Program-made: the position numbers and the translations under genes
Part shown: one piece after another, positions 56,351 through 64,000 of the stretch
Numbering within the stretch: the first letter of the stretch is position 1
How the letters are laid out: the number at the start of each line of letters is the position of its first letter
Notes under the pieces: generated by a model
What the model saw: the letters and a program-made list of their open reading frames with translations, nothing else
The model's database searches: none
Told to the model about the DNA's origin: nothing
Assembly (NCBI GenBank): GCA_900548225.1
Contig: URJM01000001.1
Location: forward strand, 1 to 64,000
Reading direction: 5' to 3'
DNA from: an uncultured bacterium
GTDB lineage: Bacteria; Verrucomicrobiota; Lentisphaeria; Oligosphaerales; Oligosphaeraceae
DNA: 64,000 nt

Positions 56351-56581
56351 CTAGATGCGGCCTGCGCCCCTGAGGGCGGCTGCGATCACGGCGACGGTGG
56401 CCGTGTCGTCCGCGACGCTGGCGGCGGCGGGCTTCTTCTGCGGCTTTGTGTTGTCGGGCAGAAGGTACGAATACTTCGCGGCCAGCTTTGCGAAGAAATA
56501 TGTCAGAAATACCTGGATGATCAGGAAGACAAAAACAAAGGCCATGCCGAAGAGCATGATGATGGCGGCACTTGCGAACAT
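56351..56581 (-). CDS. oadG: Na+-pumping oxaloacetate decarboxylase gamma subunit
   Basis: A 76-residue protein with one N-terminal membrane helix (about 5-29: IIMLFGMAFVFVFLIIQVFL), a short linker rich in Lys, Pro and Ala, and the family's C-terminal helix TATVAVIAAALRGAGRI. OadG stabilises the alpha-beta complex. It is first in the oadG-oadA-oadB run, 86 bases before oadA. Small size and low complexity limit confidence, but the fold and context agree. Confidence 0.88.
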   Translation of the reverse strand: MFASAAIIMLFGMAFVFVFLIIQVFLTYFFAKLAAKYSYLLPDNTKPQKKPAAASVADDTATVAVIAAALRGAGRI

Positions 56582-56693
56582 TTCAGGCGATCCTTTCTGT
56601 CAGGTTGATTGCGTTTTTGGAAAAAAGGTGTAAAAACAGGACAAAAGAAGAAAACTTGGGAAGAGATTGTGCATCGTCCCTGTCTTCGGCAAC

Positions 56694-56713
56694 TTGGCAA
56701 TATAATCTGCCAA
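56694..56713. promoter_or_regulatory. TTGGCA-N8-TGCCAA inverted repeat between oad operon and GH78 gene
   Basis: TTGGCA (56694-56699) and TGCCAA (56708-56713) form a perfect inverted repeat. Its spacer contains TATAAT on the plus strand (56701-56706), so it could overlap a promoter and act as an operator for the divergent oad and rhamnosidase genes. The rest of 56582-56871 shows no gene. Confidence 0.45.
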
Positions 56714-56871
56714 ACGCCTCTTTTCCTGCCGTTGCCTGAAAAGAAGAAGAACTTTCTCCTTCGGAGAGTTATAGTAGCCGGTCGTGCTTTTCCTTGCCGG
56801 CGGCCGCCTGTCGTGCGTCCGCCCCTTCCATCCCCCCAGTCCTGCGTTCAACCCAATACCTCATCATTTCC

Positions 56872-58941
56872 ATGTCAGAGAGTTTTCTTGCCTCCCGGGG
56901 CAGCTGGTGCTGGCCATCCGGCGTCTTCGGCTATCAGCATGGCTTCTATCTTTTCAGGAGGAGCTTTGACCTCTCCTCCCCGCGCACCCTTGTCGCGTAT
57001 GTCTGTGCCGACTGCCGGTACAAGCTCTATCTGGATGGCGACCTGGTCTCCTTCGGGCCGGTGAAGAGTCCCGTCACATACAAGCAGCTTTCCCGTGTGG
57101 AGCTGGAGGTCGGGGCTGGGTCCCACGTCCTGTCGGCCGAGGTGATTGTCTGGCCGCGCCCCACCTGGAACATGGCTTCCATGCCCTATTCGGAGATGCA
57201 GTGGGGAGGAGGCTTCTACTTCTCATGCAAGGACGGGGACTTCGACCTTTCGACCCCCACGGGATGGAAGGCGGTCCTGGACCCAAGCAGGAGGATTCTC
57301 GGTGACGCGGAGGAGACGCTTCCCCCGAACAGATTCGGAGTCTTTTCAATGACAAGGGAGGAGACGGACCTGGAGAAGTCCCTTGGCGGATGGATGCTTC
57401 CCGGGTTCGACGACTCCTCGTGGCTCGACAACGAAATCGTCGAGAATCCGATTCCGAACGTCATCGGATACCGTCTCAACGACGACTGCGGCACCTTTTG
57501 GATGATGGAGATGCCCTCCCTCAAGCCGATGTTGCGCACTTCGTCGGTGGCCGGCGTCCTTGACCCGGGGGAGACGGGTCTTGCGGTCCAGGCGGACGGG
57601 TCGGTGCGCGGCACCCTTCCCGCGGGGCACTCGGAGGCGACGCTGACCTACGCCAGATACTTCACGGGCTTCCTGGCCACCTCCGGCAGCGGCGGCAAGG
57701 GCGTCATCAGGCTGTGGCAGTCCGAGAGGACGAATGCGCTCATGCTTGCGGACGTGCTGAGGAGCGCGGGGCATCCCTGGCGCACCGAGACATTCGACAT
57801 CCGCTCCGCCGGCATCCTGAAGATTGTCAGCGACCTGGAGTCCCCCCAGGAATTTGTGCTGGAGTCCTTCTTCTGCACATACGATTTCGGCCCCTTCAAG
57901 GAGTTTCATTCCTCCGACAAGGAGCTTGAGAGGATCTACGAGGTAGGCATCCACACGGCGTTGTGCTGTGCCCACGACACATACGAGGACTGCCCCTTCT
58001 ACGAACGCTACCAGTATGTCGGCGACACCCGCATCCAGGCTTTGATTTCATACGAGGGCACGGGGTGCGGCGAGCTGGGGAGGAAGGCGATCCTGGACTT
58101 CCAGAGGAGCCAGGGCGTCAACGGGCTGACCCAGAGCAGGTTCCCGTCCTGCCTCCCGCAGTACATCCCCGGATACTCCCTCTTCTGGATTCTGATGATC
58201 GAGGACTACCTCAGGTATTTCCCTGATTCCGGCTTCCGGCATTCGCTCATCAGGGGAATCGAGGGCGTCGTGGAGTACTATGCCTCCCTGGTCGACCCCG
58301 CGACTGGGCTGGCCGGGCATCCCGGATTCTGGGGGTTCACGGACTGGACAGACGACTGGGGAGGGGGAGACCCGTCACGGGACAAGAAGTCCCCCACCGC
58401 AATCGAAAACCTCCTCTTCGCATGCGCGCTTCAGAGCGCGGCGGGCCTTGCACGCCAGGACGGGAACGAATACTTCGCCAGGAGATGGATGAAGATGCGC
58501 AGGGATATCCTCGACGCTGTCAACAAGCACCTCTTCGACCGTGAACGCGGACTCTACATCGACGTGCCGGGGCACGACTGGATAAGCAGGCACGCCCAGG
58601 CGCTTGCGGTCATTGCGGGCGCCGTCAGCGAGGAGTTCCTGCCTTCAGTCCATCGCGCCCTCCTGGAGAAGATTCCGGGCCTCACGGAGTGCAGCCTCTA
58701 CTTCCAGTTCTATGTGATGGAGGCTTTGAGGCTGCTTGGAGACACGCAGGGCGTCCTGGAGGCCATGGCCCCCTGGCGCGAGTGCCTCCGTAAGTCCCCC
58801 TGGCTTACCACGTTCCCGGAGGTGCCTGACGCCGACAGGGCGCGAAGCATGTGCCACGCATGGAGTGCGTCACCGGTCTATTTCCTGGGCTCCAAGGACA
58901 AGGAACACAGAAAGTACCGCTATTACGCGGAGCAGGAGTAG
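56872..58941 (+). CDS. GH78-like alpha-L-rhamnosidase
   Basis: A 689-residue glycoside hydrolase that would remove terminal rhamnose from glycans or plant glycosides. The N-terminal half is beta-rich accessory domains (about 1-340). The six-hairpin (alpha/alpha)6 domain contains DTYEDCPFYERYQYVGDTR (369-387) with the catalytic acid region, GFTDWTDDWGGGD near 485, and CHAWSASPVYF (His662). It lacks a signal peptide from the start at 56872 (MSESFLASRGSWCW), so it is probably cytoplasmic. An in-frame start at 56794 adds no signal. No Shine-Dalgarno is obvious. It is divergent from the oad operon. Confidence 0.87.
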   Translation: MSESFLASRGSWCWPSGVFGYQHGFYLFRRSFDLSSPRTLVAYVCADCRYKLYLDGDLVSFGPVKSPVTYKQLSRVELEVGAGSHVLSAEVIVWPRPTWNMASMPYSEMQWGGGFYFSCKDGDFDLSTPTGWKAVLDPSRRILGDAEETLPPNRFGVFSMTREETDLEKSLGGWMLPGFDDSSWLDNEIVENPIPNVIGYRLNDDCGTFWMMEMPSLKPMLRTSSVAGVLDPGETGLAVQADGSVRGTLPAGHSEATLTYARYFTGFLATSGSGGKGVIRLWQSERTNALMLADVLRSAGHPWRTETFDIRSAGILKIVSDLESPQEFVLESFFCTYDFGPFKEFHSSDKELERIYEVGIHTALCCAHDTYEDCPFYERYQYVGDTRIQALISYEGTGCGELGRKAILDFQRSQGVNGLTQSRFPSCLPQYIPGYSLFWILMIEDYLRYFPDSGFRHSLIRGIEGVVEYYASLVDPATGLAGHPGFWGFTDWTDDWGGGDPSRDKKSPTAIENLLFACALQSAAGLARQDGNEYFARRWMKMRRDILDAVNKHLFDRERGLYIDVPGHDWISRHAQALAVIAGAVSEEFLPSVHRALLEKIPGLTECSLYFQFYVMEALRLLGDTQGVLEAMAPWRECLRKSPWLTTFPEVPDADRARSMCHAWSASPVYFLGSKDKEHRKYRYYAEQE

Positions 58942-59037
58942 AAAGAAGGGGCCTTTCCCGCGCACGCGGCCTCCGGCCTCCCGGGGCGCCGGCCATGGCA
59001 TGGCACTTCCGGGAGGGCGGGGCGGTCCCGGTCCTTT

Positions 59038-59541
59038 CTACTGCCTCTTCCTGCACTTCCGGGTGGACTCGAGCTCCGAGGCGTCCTGGAGCCAGTCGAG
59101 GACGGTTCCGCCAGTAGAGGGGAAAAAGGGTGAGACCAGCATGTTGCGGTTCCTCTCCCTTATCACCCTGTAGTCCCGCGCGGCGAAGGAGTCCCGCTGG
59201 TGGATGTCGTAGAGCACGTCGTCCAGCTTCGGGCATTCCGCAAAGGGGTATAGCAGCCGAAGCGTCTCCTCCCTTGCCTCGTCGGGGATTTCGTATTCCT
59301 GGGCGTCCGGCCCGTATGCGAGCTTCAGCGGATGTGTCGGATAGGGCAGGGGAGGTTCCTCGTCCGTCAGCATGCAGATTATGTCCTTCTCCTGGACGCT
59401 CATCTCCTCCGGCTGCTCCTTCCTGAGGATTTCGCTCATCGACGGGGCGGACGCAGGGCGCCTGAGCGTGATGACAATGCGGTTTTCGTCGTCAAGGCAG
59501 TCGTTCTCCCTGCCAGTCCTTTCGGTTTCGTCTTTTTCCAT
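59038..59541 (-). CDS. hypothetical protein, 167 residues
   Basis: The start at 59541 has AAGGAGAAG 5-13 bases upstream, good evidence of a real gene. The product is hydrophilic and acidic in its first 100 residues (MEKDETERTGREND, KEQPEEMSVQEKDII) and basic at the end (STRKCRKRQ), with no signal peptide or membrane helix. A central segment (AREETLRLLYPFAECPKLDDVLYDIHQRDSFAARDYRVI) could be helical. I recognise no family. The gene lies convergent to the rhamnosidase with 96 bases between stops. Confidence 0.65.
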   Translation of the reverse strand: MEKDETERTGRENDCLDDENRIVITLRRPASAPSMSEILRKEQPEEMSVQEKDIICMLTDEEPPLPYPTHPLKLAYGPDAQEYEIPDEAREETLRLLYPFAECPKLDDVLYDIHQRDSFAARDYRVIRERNRNMLVSPFFPSTGGTVLDWLQDASELESTRKCRKRQ

Positions 59542-60114
59542 TGCTTCTCCTTTGGTTCTGCCTGGATTCATCGGATGCGTAGTGGCCGGTCTTCCATTCC
59601 GTCCAACGGGGGTATTCTACCCCGTCACGGGCTTCTTGCAATCATTCACAAGTAGTTTATTTGCAAAAACATATAAAGTAATCAAAAAGCCGTGTAATTC
59701 CTAGTTCCCGTATAATTCCCGGGTTTTTTCCGAAAGTCGCCGTCCTTTTTGGGATTTTCCTTGCCGCTTCGTTGTAGTCTGGTTTTCCCGGGGTATATTC
59801 TGCGGAATTACCGGGCGGGTTTTATCCTGCCTGGATTTCGTGTCAGTTTTTCATCGACAAGGCGAAGTTATGTTGAGAGGCAGTTCAGTCCAGGCGTTTG
59901 CCGGCGGTGTTTGCGCCGCCGTGTCCCGTCCTGTGCCTGCCTCCATCCGTCCTTTCCTTGCGATTATTGGGATTTTCAGCATTATCATTATCTAGCCGTC
60001 CGTTCCTTCCTTTCTGCGCAGGGAAGATACGGGCGGTTCTCCTATTACTCGTCCGTATTAGGAACGGCCAGTGTTTTTCCCCTGCATTTAACACCATAGC
60101 CAACCGTGGATTAA
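59542..60114. other. 573-bp intergenic region
   Basis: It lies between two divergent genes. The first 170 bases are AT-rich (around 59640-59720) and likely hold the promoter of the hypothetical gene. The TATAATTCCCGGGTTTTTT segment (59711-59729) resembles a weak terminator or promoter. Frames across 59749-60099 show no protein-like composition. The promoter of the fusion gene at 60115 is not clear. Confidence 0.45.
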
Positions 60115-62403
60115 ATGAACATGGAAAACAAACAGCAAATTGCGATGCGTGTCCGCGAGCTGCGGACCCAGAAGAACCTCACTGTTGCCCAGATGGCCGA
60201 GCTTCTGGGGACTCCAGTCGAGCAGTACGAGCTCTACGAAAGTGGCGCCCGGCAGGCGCCCTTCTCGTTCTACTACAATGTGGCGGAGCACTTTGGCCTG
60301 GACGTCTCGTCGGTCATCAGCGGCGAGTCTCCGAACCTGAGCCTTTACACGGTCACCCGTGACGGCGACGGCTTCCCCTTTGTGCGCCGTCCCGGCTTCA
60401 GCTATCTCCACCAGGCAATCCGCATGAAGGACCGCACGGGCGAGCCCTTCATCGTCACCGCCCCCGAGGGCGACCCGAACGCCCCCTTGCAGTATTCCGA
60501 GCACAACGGCCAGGAGTTCGACCTGATTCTGTCTGGCACGATGAAGATCTGCCTTCACGGGAAGGAGGAGCTTCTCAACAAGGGCGACAGCATCTACTTT
60601 GACGGCCGCGAGGCCCACGCGATTGTCGCCGTCGGCGGTCCCTGCCAGTTTCTTTCCATTGTCATGCGCGGGCAGTACGAGGAGAAGAAGCCCGAGCGTT
60701 TCGCCTTTGTGCCCGAGGCGCCGAAGGCCGACGTGGAGCCAGGCGCCAGGCGCAGGCTTCTCTACCAGGAATATATGGACGAGGAGTGGAATGCCGACGG
60801 CACCCTCAAGGGCGTCAAGTTCCATGTGCCGGAGCACTTCAACTTCGCCTACGACGTGCTTGGCCGCCTGGCGGCGCAGTGCCCTGGCAAGATTGCCATG
60901 AGGTGGGTCTCCAACGACAAGGTGAAGCGGGACTTCACATTCGCCGAGATCTACGAGAATGCGATGCGCACTGCGAACATGCTCCATTCCCTGGGCGTCC
61001 GCAGGGGCGACCGCGTCATGCTCGTCCTGAAGCGCCACTACCAGTTCTGGTTCATCCTGAACGCCCTCCATGCAATCGGCGCAGTCGCGATTCCCGCCTC
61101 CTGCCAGATGACCTCCCATGACTTCGAGTACCGCTTCCAGCGCGCCGACGTCAAATACGTCATCTGCTCCGCGGACGGCAATATCACCAACGAGGTGGAC
61201 GACGCGGCCAGGAACTCCGACGTCAAGCTGAAGCTCTCGGTGAACGGCGCCAAGGACGGATGGCTGGACTACGACTCCCTCTACCACAACTTCCCGGCCG
61301 AGTATCCGCGCCCCGCCGACATCAAGTCGACTGACCCCATGCTTGTCTTCTTCAGCTCCGGCACCACAGGCTTCCCGAAGATGGTGGAGCACGACTACGC
61401 ATATCCCCTGGGCCATATCATGACGGCCAGGCACTGGCACAAGGTCAATCCCGACGGCCTCCACTTCACCGTCGCGGACACGGGCTGGGGCAAGGCGCTC
61501 TGGGGCAAGCTCTACGGCCAGTGGCTCTGCGAGGCGGGGGTCTTCACATACGACTTCGAGCGCTTCCACGCCGCCGACATCCTCCCGATGTTCAAGCAGT
61601 ATGGAATCACCACCTTCTGCGCGCCGCCCACCATCTTCCGGTTCCTCGTCAAGGAGGAGCTCTCCAGCTATGACTTCTCGACGCTGGAGCATGTCACCAC
61701 CGCCGGCGAGGCGATGCCCCCAGAGGTGAGCGAGACATTCGCGCGGGTCTCAGGGCAGCTCCCATACGAGGGATTCGGGCAGACCGAGACCACAATGCTC
61801 ATCGGAACCCTCGCAGACATGAAGCCACGACCCGGATCGATGGGAAAGGCCAACCCGCAGTTCGAGGTGGCGTTGCTCGGCCCGGACGGAACCCCCGTCA
61901 AGACCGGCGAAACAGGGGAAATCTGCGTCAAGGCCGAACGGGACAACCACCCGTGCGGACTCTTCGACTGCTATCTCAAGTCCGAAGAGGATACCAGCAA
62001 GGTCTGGAAAGACGGATACTACCACACGGGAGACCAGGCGTGGCAGGATGAAGACGGCTACTTCTGGTATGAGGGACGGGCCGACGACATCATCAAGACC
62101 TCCGGCTACAGGGTCGGCCCCTTCGAGGTGGAAAGCGTCCTCATGGAGCTTCCATACATCCTCGAGTGCGCAGTCACCGGCGTCCCGGATCCGGTCCGTG
62201 GAAAGGTTGTCAAGGCGACAATCGTCCTCGTGAAGGGCAAGGAGGGCAGCGACGCCCTTGTGGAGGAGATCAAGGAGTACGTGAAGACCCACACTGCGCC
62301 CTACAAGTATCCACGCATCATCGAATTCGTCGCCGAGCTGCCAAAGACCGTCAACGGCAAAATCCGCCGCGCGGCAATCCGCGAGCAGAGCGAAAAGGCA
62401 TAG
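60115..62403 (+). CDS. XRE-cupin regulator fused to acyl-CoA ligase
   Basis: A 762-residue single chain with three parts. Residues about 8-65 are an XRE helix-turn-helix (ELRTQKNLTVAQMAELLGT). Residues about 110-187 are a cupin (SEHNGQEFDLILSGTM, then GDSIYFDGREAHAIVAVG). Residues about 215-760 are a complete AMP-forming acyl-CoA ligase: SSGTTGFPK (414-422), GFGQTETT (553-560), YHTGD (636-640), KTSGYRVGPFEVESV (661-675) and PKTVNGKIRR with the catalytic Lys749. The ligase resembles medium-chain or aryl-acid ligases. No stop or frame change lies between the parts. The natural reading is a DNA-binding sensor that also activates its acid ligand. The substrate is unknown and the neighbours give no hint. 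Confidence 0.9.
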   Translation: MNMENKQQIAMRVRELRTQKNLTVAQMAELLGTPVEQYELYESGARQAPFSFYYNVAEHFGLDVSSVISGESPNLSLYTVTRDGDGFPFVRRPGFSYLHQAIRMKDRTGEPFIVTAPEGDPNAPLQYSEHNGQEFDLILSGTMKICLHGKEELLNKGDSIYFDGREAHAIVAVGGPCQFLSIVMRGQYEEKKPERFAFVPEAPKADVEPGARRRLLYQEYMDEEWNADGTLKGVKFHVPEHFNFAYDVLGRLAAQCPGKIAMRWVSNDKVKRDFTFAEIYENAMRTANMLHSLGVRRGDRVMLVLKRHYQFWFILNALHAIGAVAIPASCQMTSHDFEYRFQRADVKYVICSADGNITNEVDDAARNSDVKLKLSVNGAKDGWLDYDSLYHNFPAEYPRPADIKSTDPMLVFFSSGTTGFPKMVEHDYAYPLGHIMTARHWHKVNPDGLHFTVADTGWGKALWGKLYGQWLCEAGVFTYDFERFHAADILPMFKQYGITTFCAPPTIFRFLVKEELSSYDFSTLEHVTTAGEAMPPEVSETFARVSGQLPYEGFGQTETTMLIGTLADMKPRPGSMGKANPQFEVALLGPDGTPVKTGETGEICVKAERDNHPCGLFDCYLKSEEDTSKVWKDGYYHTGDQAWQDEDGYFWYEGRADDIIKTSGYRVGPFEVESVLMELPYILECAVTGVPDPVRGKVVKATIVLVKGKEGSDALVEEIKEYVKTHTAPYKYPRIIEFVAELPKTVNGKIRRAAIREQSEKA

Positions 62404-62429
62404 GCGCGCCTCCTCCCGGGCGGGCAACT

Positions 62430-62460
62430 CCTCCTCCGTGTGCAGGCACGGCGGAGGAGG
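62430..62460 (+). terminator. hairpin after the fusion gene
   Basis: CCTCCTCCGTG (62430-62440) pairs with CACGGCGGAGGAGG (62447-62460), with a two-base bulge. No T-run follows, so it is a strong stem but not a classic terminator. Confidence 0.5.
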
Positions 62461-62530
62461 AATCCGGCTCCTCCAATGGCGCAGCCTCTTCCATCCAGTT
62501 TTCCCCTACCAAAAAAGTTCGTGAATGGAC

Positions 62531-62558
62531 TTGAAAAGCGTCTTCCCCCGTTTATCTT
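62531..62558 (+). promoter_or_regulatory. sigma-70-like promoter of tRNA-Gln
   Basis: TTGAAA (62531-62536) and TATCTT (62553-62558) with a 16-base spacer lie about 39 bases before the tRNA gene. It probably drives the tRNA and may continue into mreB. Confidence 0.6.
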
Positions 62559-62596
62559 AACGGCCGTGCCGTGAGTAGCGGTGCGACGGATTGCGT

Positions 62597-62670
62597 TGCC
62601 CAATGGTGTAATGGTAGCACAACTGATTCTGGTTCAGTTTGTCTAGGTTCAAATCCTGGTTGGGCAGCCA
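62597..62670 (+). tRNA. tRNA-Gln (CUG)
   Basis: A 74-base cloverleaf with encoded CCA. The acceptor TGCCCAA (62597-62603) pairs with TTGGGCA (62660-62666), with G73 as discriminator. The anticodon arm ACTGA-TTCTGGT-TCAGT gives anticodon CUG for glutamine. The T-arm is CTAGG-TTCAAAT-CCTGG. The D-arm has TGGTGTAATGGTAGCACA, typical of tRNA-Gln. Confidence 0.96.
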
Positions 62671-62706
62671 CCTCTTTTTTCCTGAGAATCCTACTATATT
62701 AGATGC

Positions 62707-62792
62707 GGGTCGGCACCCTGATAGTTAGAGAGACCACCGCAAGCGTCCAGTGCGAAAGCCGCCCCAGCAGAGTTGCTGAAGGGTGGTTTTTT
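62707..62792 (+). terminator. structured leader/terminator between tRNA-Gln and mreB
   Basis: ACCACC (62733-62738) pairs with GGTGGT (62782-62787), followed by a T6 run. Inside it lies a CAGCA/TGCTG hairpin (62765-62769/62774-62778), and a small GGGT/ACCC stem precedes it (62707-62710/62715-62718). It lies only about 20 bases before the mreB start, so it may be the tRNA terminator or a transcription attenuator for mreB. No known riboswitch class was recognised. Confidence 0.55.
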
Positions 62793-62811
62793 GTTTTTGA
62801 GGGTCGTCTAT

Positions 62812-63870
62812 ATGTTCGAGCGCATCAAGAGTCTTTGGGTCAACGACATCGGAATTGATTTAGGCACGATGAACACCCTTGTGTGGGTGTCTGGCGAGGG
62901 GATTGTGCTTGACGAGCCGTCCTACGTCGCGATAAACGCCGACACCAACAAGGTCCGCGCCGTGGGTGCGGAGGCCAAGCGCATGATGGCGATGACCGCC
63001 GAGCGCATCAAGGTGATCCGTCCTGTCCGTGACGGTGTGATTGCGAATGCCGAGGTCTCCGACGAGATGCTTCGCAGTTTCATCAGGCGTGCCTCCGGCC
63101 GCTACAAGATCATGAAGCCCCGTGTCTTGATTGCGGTCCCCTCCGGCATTACCGAGGTTGGCATCCGCACCGTCAAGGAGAGCGCTATCTCCGCCGGCGC
63201 CCGTGCAGTCCGCCTGGTGGAGGAACCCTTTGCCTCGGCTCTTGGCGCGGGCCTTCCCGTCGAGGAACCCGACAGCAACATGATTGTTGACATTGGCGGC
63301 GGCACCACGGAGGTGGCGGTCATCTCCCTTGGATGCATTGTCGCGGGAACCAGCGTTCCAAATGGCGGCGATGCGATGGATGACGCAATCATCGCCTTCA
63401 TGCAGAAGGAGCACCAGCTTCTGATCGGACCGAGGACCGCCGAGAGAATCAAGATAGAGATCGGCAGCGCATACCAGCTCCCCGAGCAGCTCACCATCGA
63501 GGTCAAGGGCCTTGACATGGGGCACGGGGGCGACAGGCTCCCGCGCGCCGTCATCATAAACTCAGACGAGGTCAGGAACGCCCTCGCGACCCCGGTCGCA
63601 AATATCGTGAAGGCAATCCGGAAGACCATTGACATGTGCCCCCCCGAAATCGCCGGCCGCCTCGTCGACAACGGCATCACAATGGCTGGTGGCGGAAGCC
63701 TCCTCAGGGGACTGCCGCAGCTTATCCAGGAGAACACGGGGCTTCCGGCCGTCCTGGGAAAGGAGCCGCTCCGCTCGGTCGCCAATGGCACGGGAATCCT
63801 CCTCGAGAATGCAAGACAGCTCTTCGGACAGCCGCAGAATTCGCTAATCGGAAATGGCGCGCGCGAGTAG
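62812..63870 (+). CDS. mreB: rod shape-determining actin-like protein MreB
   Basis: MreB polymerises under the inner membrane and directs the elongation machinery. The 352-residue protein starts MFERIKSLWVNDIGIDLGTMNTLVW, whose DLGTMNT is the phosphate-1 loop (DLGTANT in most species). IVDIGGGTTEVAVISLG (about 160-176) is phosphate 2, and NGITMAGGGSLLRGLPQ is the adenosine site. The amphipathic N-terminus binds membrane. The in-frame ATG at 62773 lies in the terminator-like leader and is not favoured. The last 17 bases overlap the next gene. Confidence 0.96.
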   Translation: MFERIKSLWVNDIGIDLGTMNTLVWVSGEGIVLDEPSYVAINADTNKVRAVGAEAKRMMAMTAERIKVIRPVRDGVIANAEVSDEMLRSFIRRASGRYKIMKPRVLIAVPSGITEVGIRTVKESAISAGARAVRLVEEPFASALGAGLPVEEPDSNMIVDIGGGTTEVAVISLGCIVAGTSVPNGGDAMDDAIIAFMQKEHQLLIGPRTAERIKIEIGSAYQLPEQLTIEVKGLDMGHGGDRLPRAVIINSDEVRNALATPVANIVKAIRKTIDMCPPEIAGRLVDNGITMAGGGSLLRGLPQLIQENTGLPAVLGKEPLRSVANGTGILLENARQLFGQPQNSLIGNGARE

Positions 63871-64000
63871 AAGGCGTAGTAGAAGGTTCCTTCTGAAGAA
63901 ACTCCTGCCGATTATATTCTTCCTGGTGGCTGTGCTTGCCTGGAGCATGCTGCCGGCAGGGGAACGGAGCAAGTACAACCGCGGAAGGCAGAGGCCTGTG
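63854..64000 (+). CDS. mreC: probable MreC, partial at window end
   Basis: The ATG at 63854 opens a frame that runs to the window edge: MARASRRRSRRFLLKKLLPI, then IFFLVAVLAWSMLPAG and a basic stretch. A cytoplasmic basic tail followed by one membrane helix (about 17-36) fits the N-terminus of MreC, which normally follows mreB. It overlaps mreB by 17 bases. Only 49 residues are visible, so the name rests on position and topology. Confidence 0.55.
   Translation, partial: MARASRRRSRRFLLKKLLPIIFFLVAVLAWSMLPAGERSKYNRGRQRPV

Noticed and set aside
59749..60099. 116-codon plus-strand frame before the fusion gene
   Set aside because: Residue pattern is Cys/Arg/Phe-rich without domain features and it has no start signal; judged a chance open frame.

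Overview
This 64 kb window is GC-rich and densely coded. Its genes point to a Gram-negative member of the PVC superphylum, most likely a Lentisphaerota (Victivallis-like) bacterium. That placement is inference: there is no rRNA or other phylogenetic marker here. The supporting signs are two 'FTLIELL' pseudopilins with a C-terminal DGH motif, an LPS-core gene set, a Na+-pumping decarboxylase, secreted sugar-active proteins, and long arrays of short 'ACCACGAA' repeats.

Layout. 1-500: terminator and hairpin-repeat array. 0.5-6.7 kb: purL, then a TPP riboswitch and thiM-thiE-thiD, followed by a second copy-rich repeat block (6.7-6.9 kb). 7-10.4 kb: a GLVN-repeat exported protein (minus), yebC, a sugar-phosphate isomerase and an RluA-type pseudouridine synthase. 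10.5-15.2 kb: a MacAB-TolC-like export operon. 15.5-22.6 kb: bacterial alpha-2-macroglobulin with pbpC. 22.6-28 kb (minus): a second sugar-phosphate isomerase, recN, a TPR lipoprotein and dnaG. 28.3-31.7 kb (minus): three glycosyltransferases (GT8, WaaG-like GT4, GT2) of LPS-core type. 32.4-38.1 kb: a TolC/adaptor/RND tripartite pump. 38.1-43.6 kb: two ACCACGAA repeat arrays that bracket a GntR/LacI-type regulator, a divergent pseudopilin and an 847-residue secreted protein of unknown family. 43.6-47.3 kb (minus): a DtxR-type regulator, an LPS kinase, pyrK and an unusual WaaG-half/kinase fusion. 47.4-52.6 kb (minus): a second pseudopilin, an asparagine-synthase-like enzyme, HU and serA. 52.6-56.6 kb (minus): oadG-oadA-oadB, with oadA frameshifted just before its biotin domain. 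56.9-58.9 kb: a GH78-like rhamnosidase. 59-62.4 kb: a small hypothetical (minus) and an XRE-cupin-acyl-CoA-ligase fusion. 62.6-64 kb: tRNA-Gln(CUG), mreB and the start of a probable mreC.

How the parts fit. The thi genes salvage and join thiamine precursors under TPP control. The PBP1C/alpha-2-macroglobulin pair, MreB/C, the glycosyltransferases and LPS kinases, and the two export systems all serve the cell envelope. The Oad complex would couple oxaloacetate decarboxylation to Na+ export, as in fermentative gut bacteria. The isomerases, rhamnosidase and secreted unknown suggest glycan use.

The most unusual items are the XRE-cupin-acyl-CoA-ligase fusion, the glycosyltransferase-half/LPS-kinase fusion, the repeat-bracketed regulator-pseudopilin-secreted-protein cassette, and the displaced biotin domain of OadA. 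No CRISPR array, insertion sequence, prophage or rRNA operon was seen.
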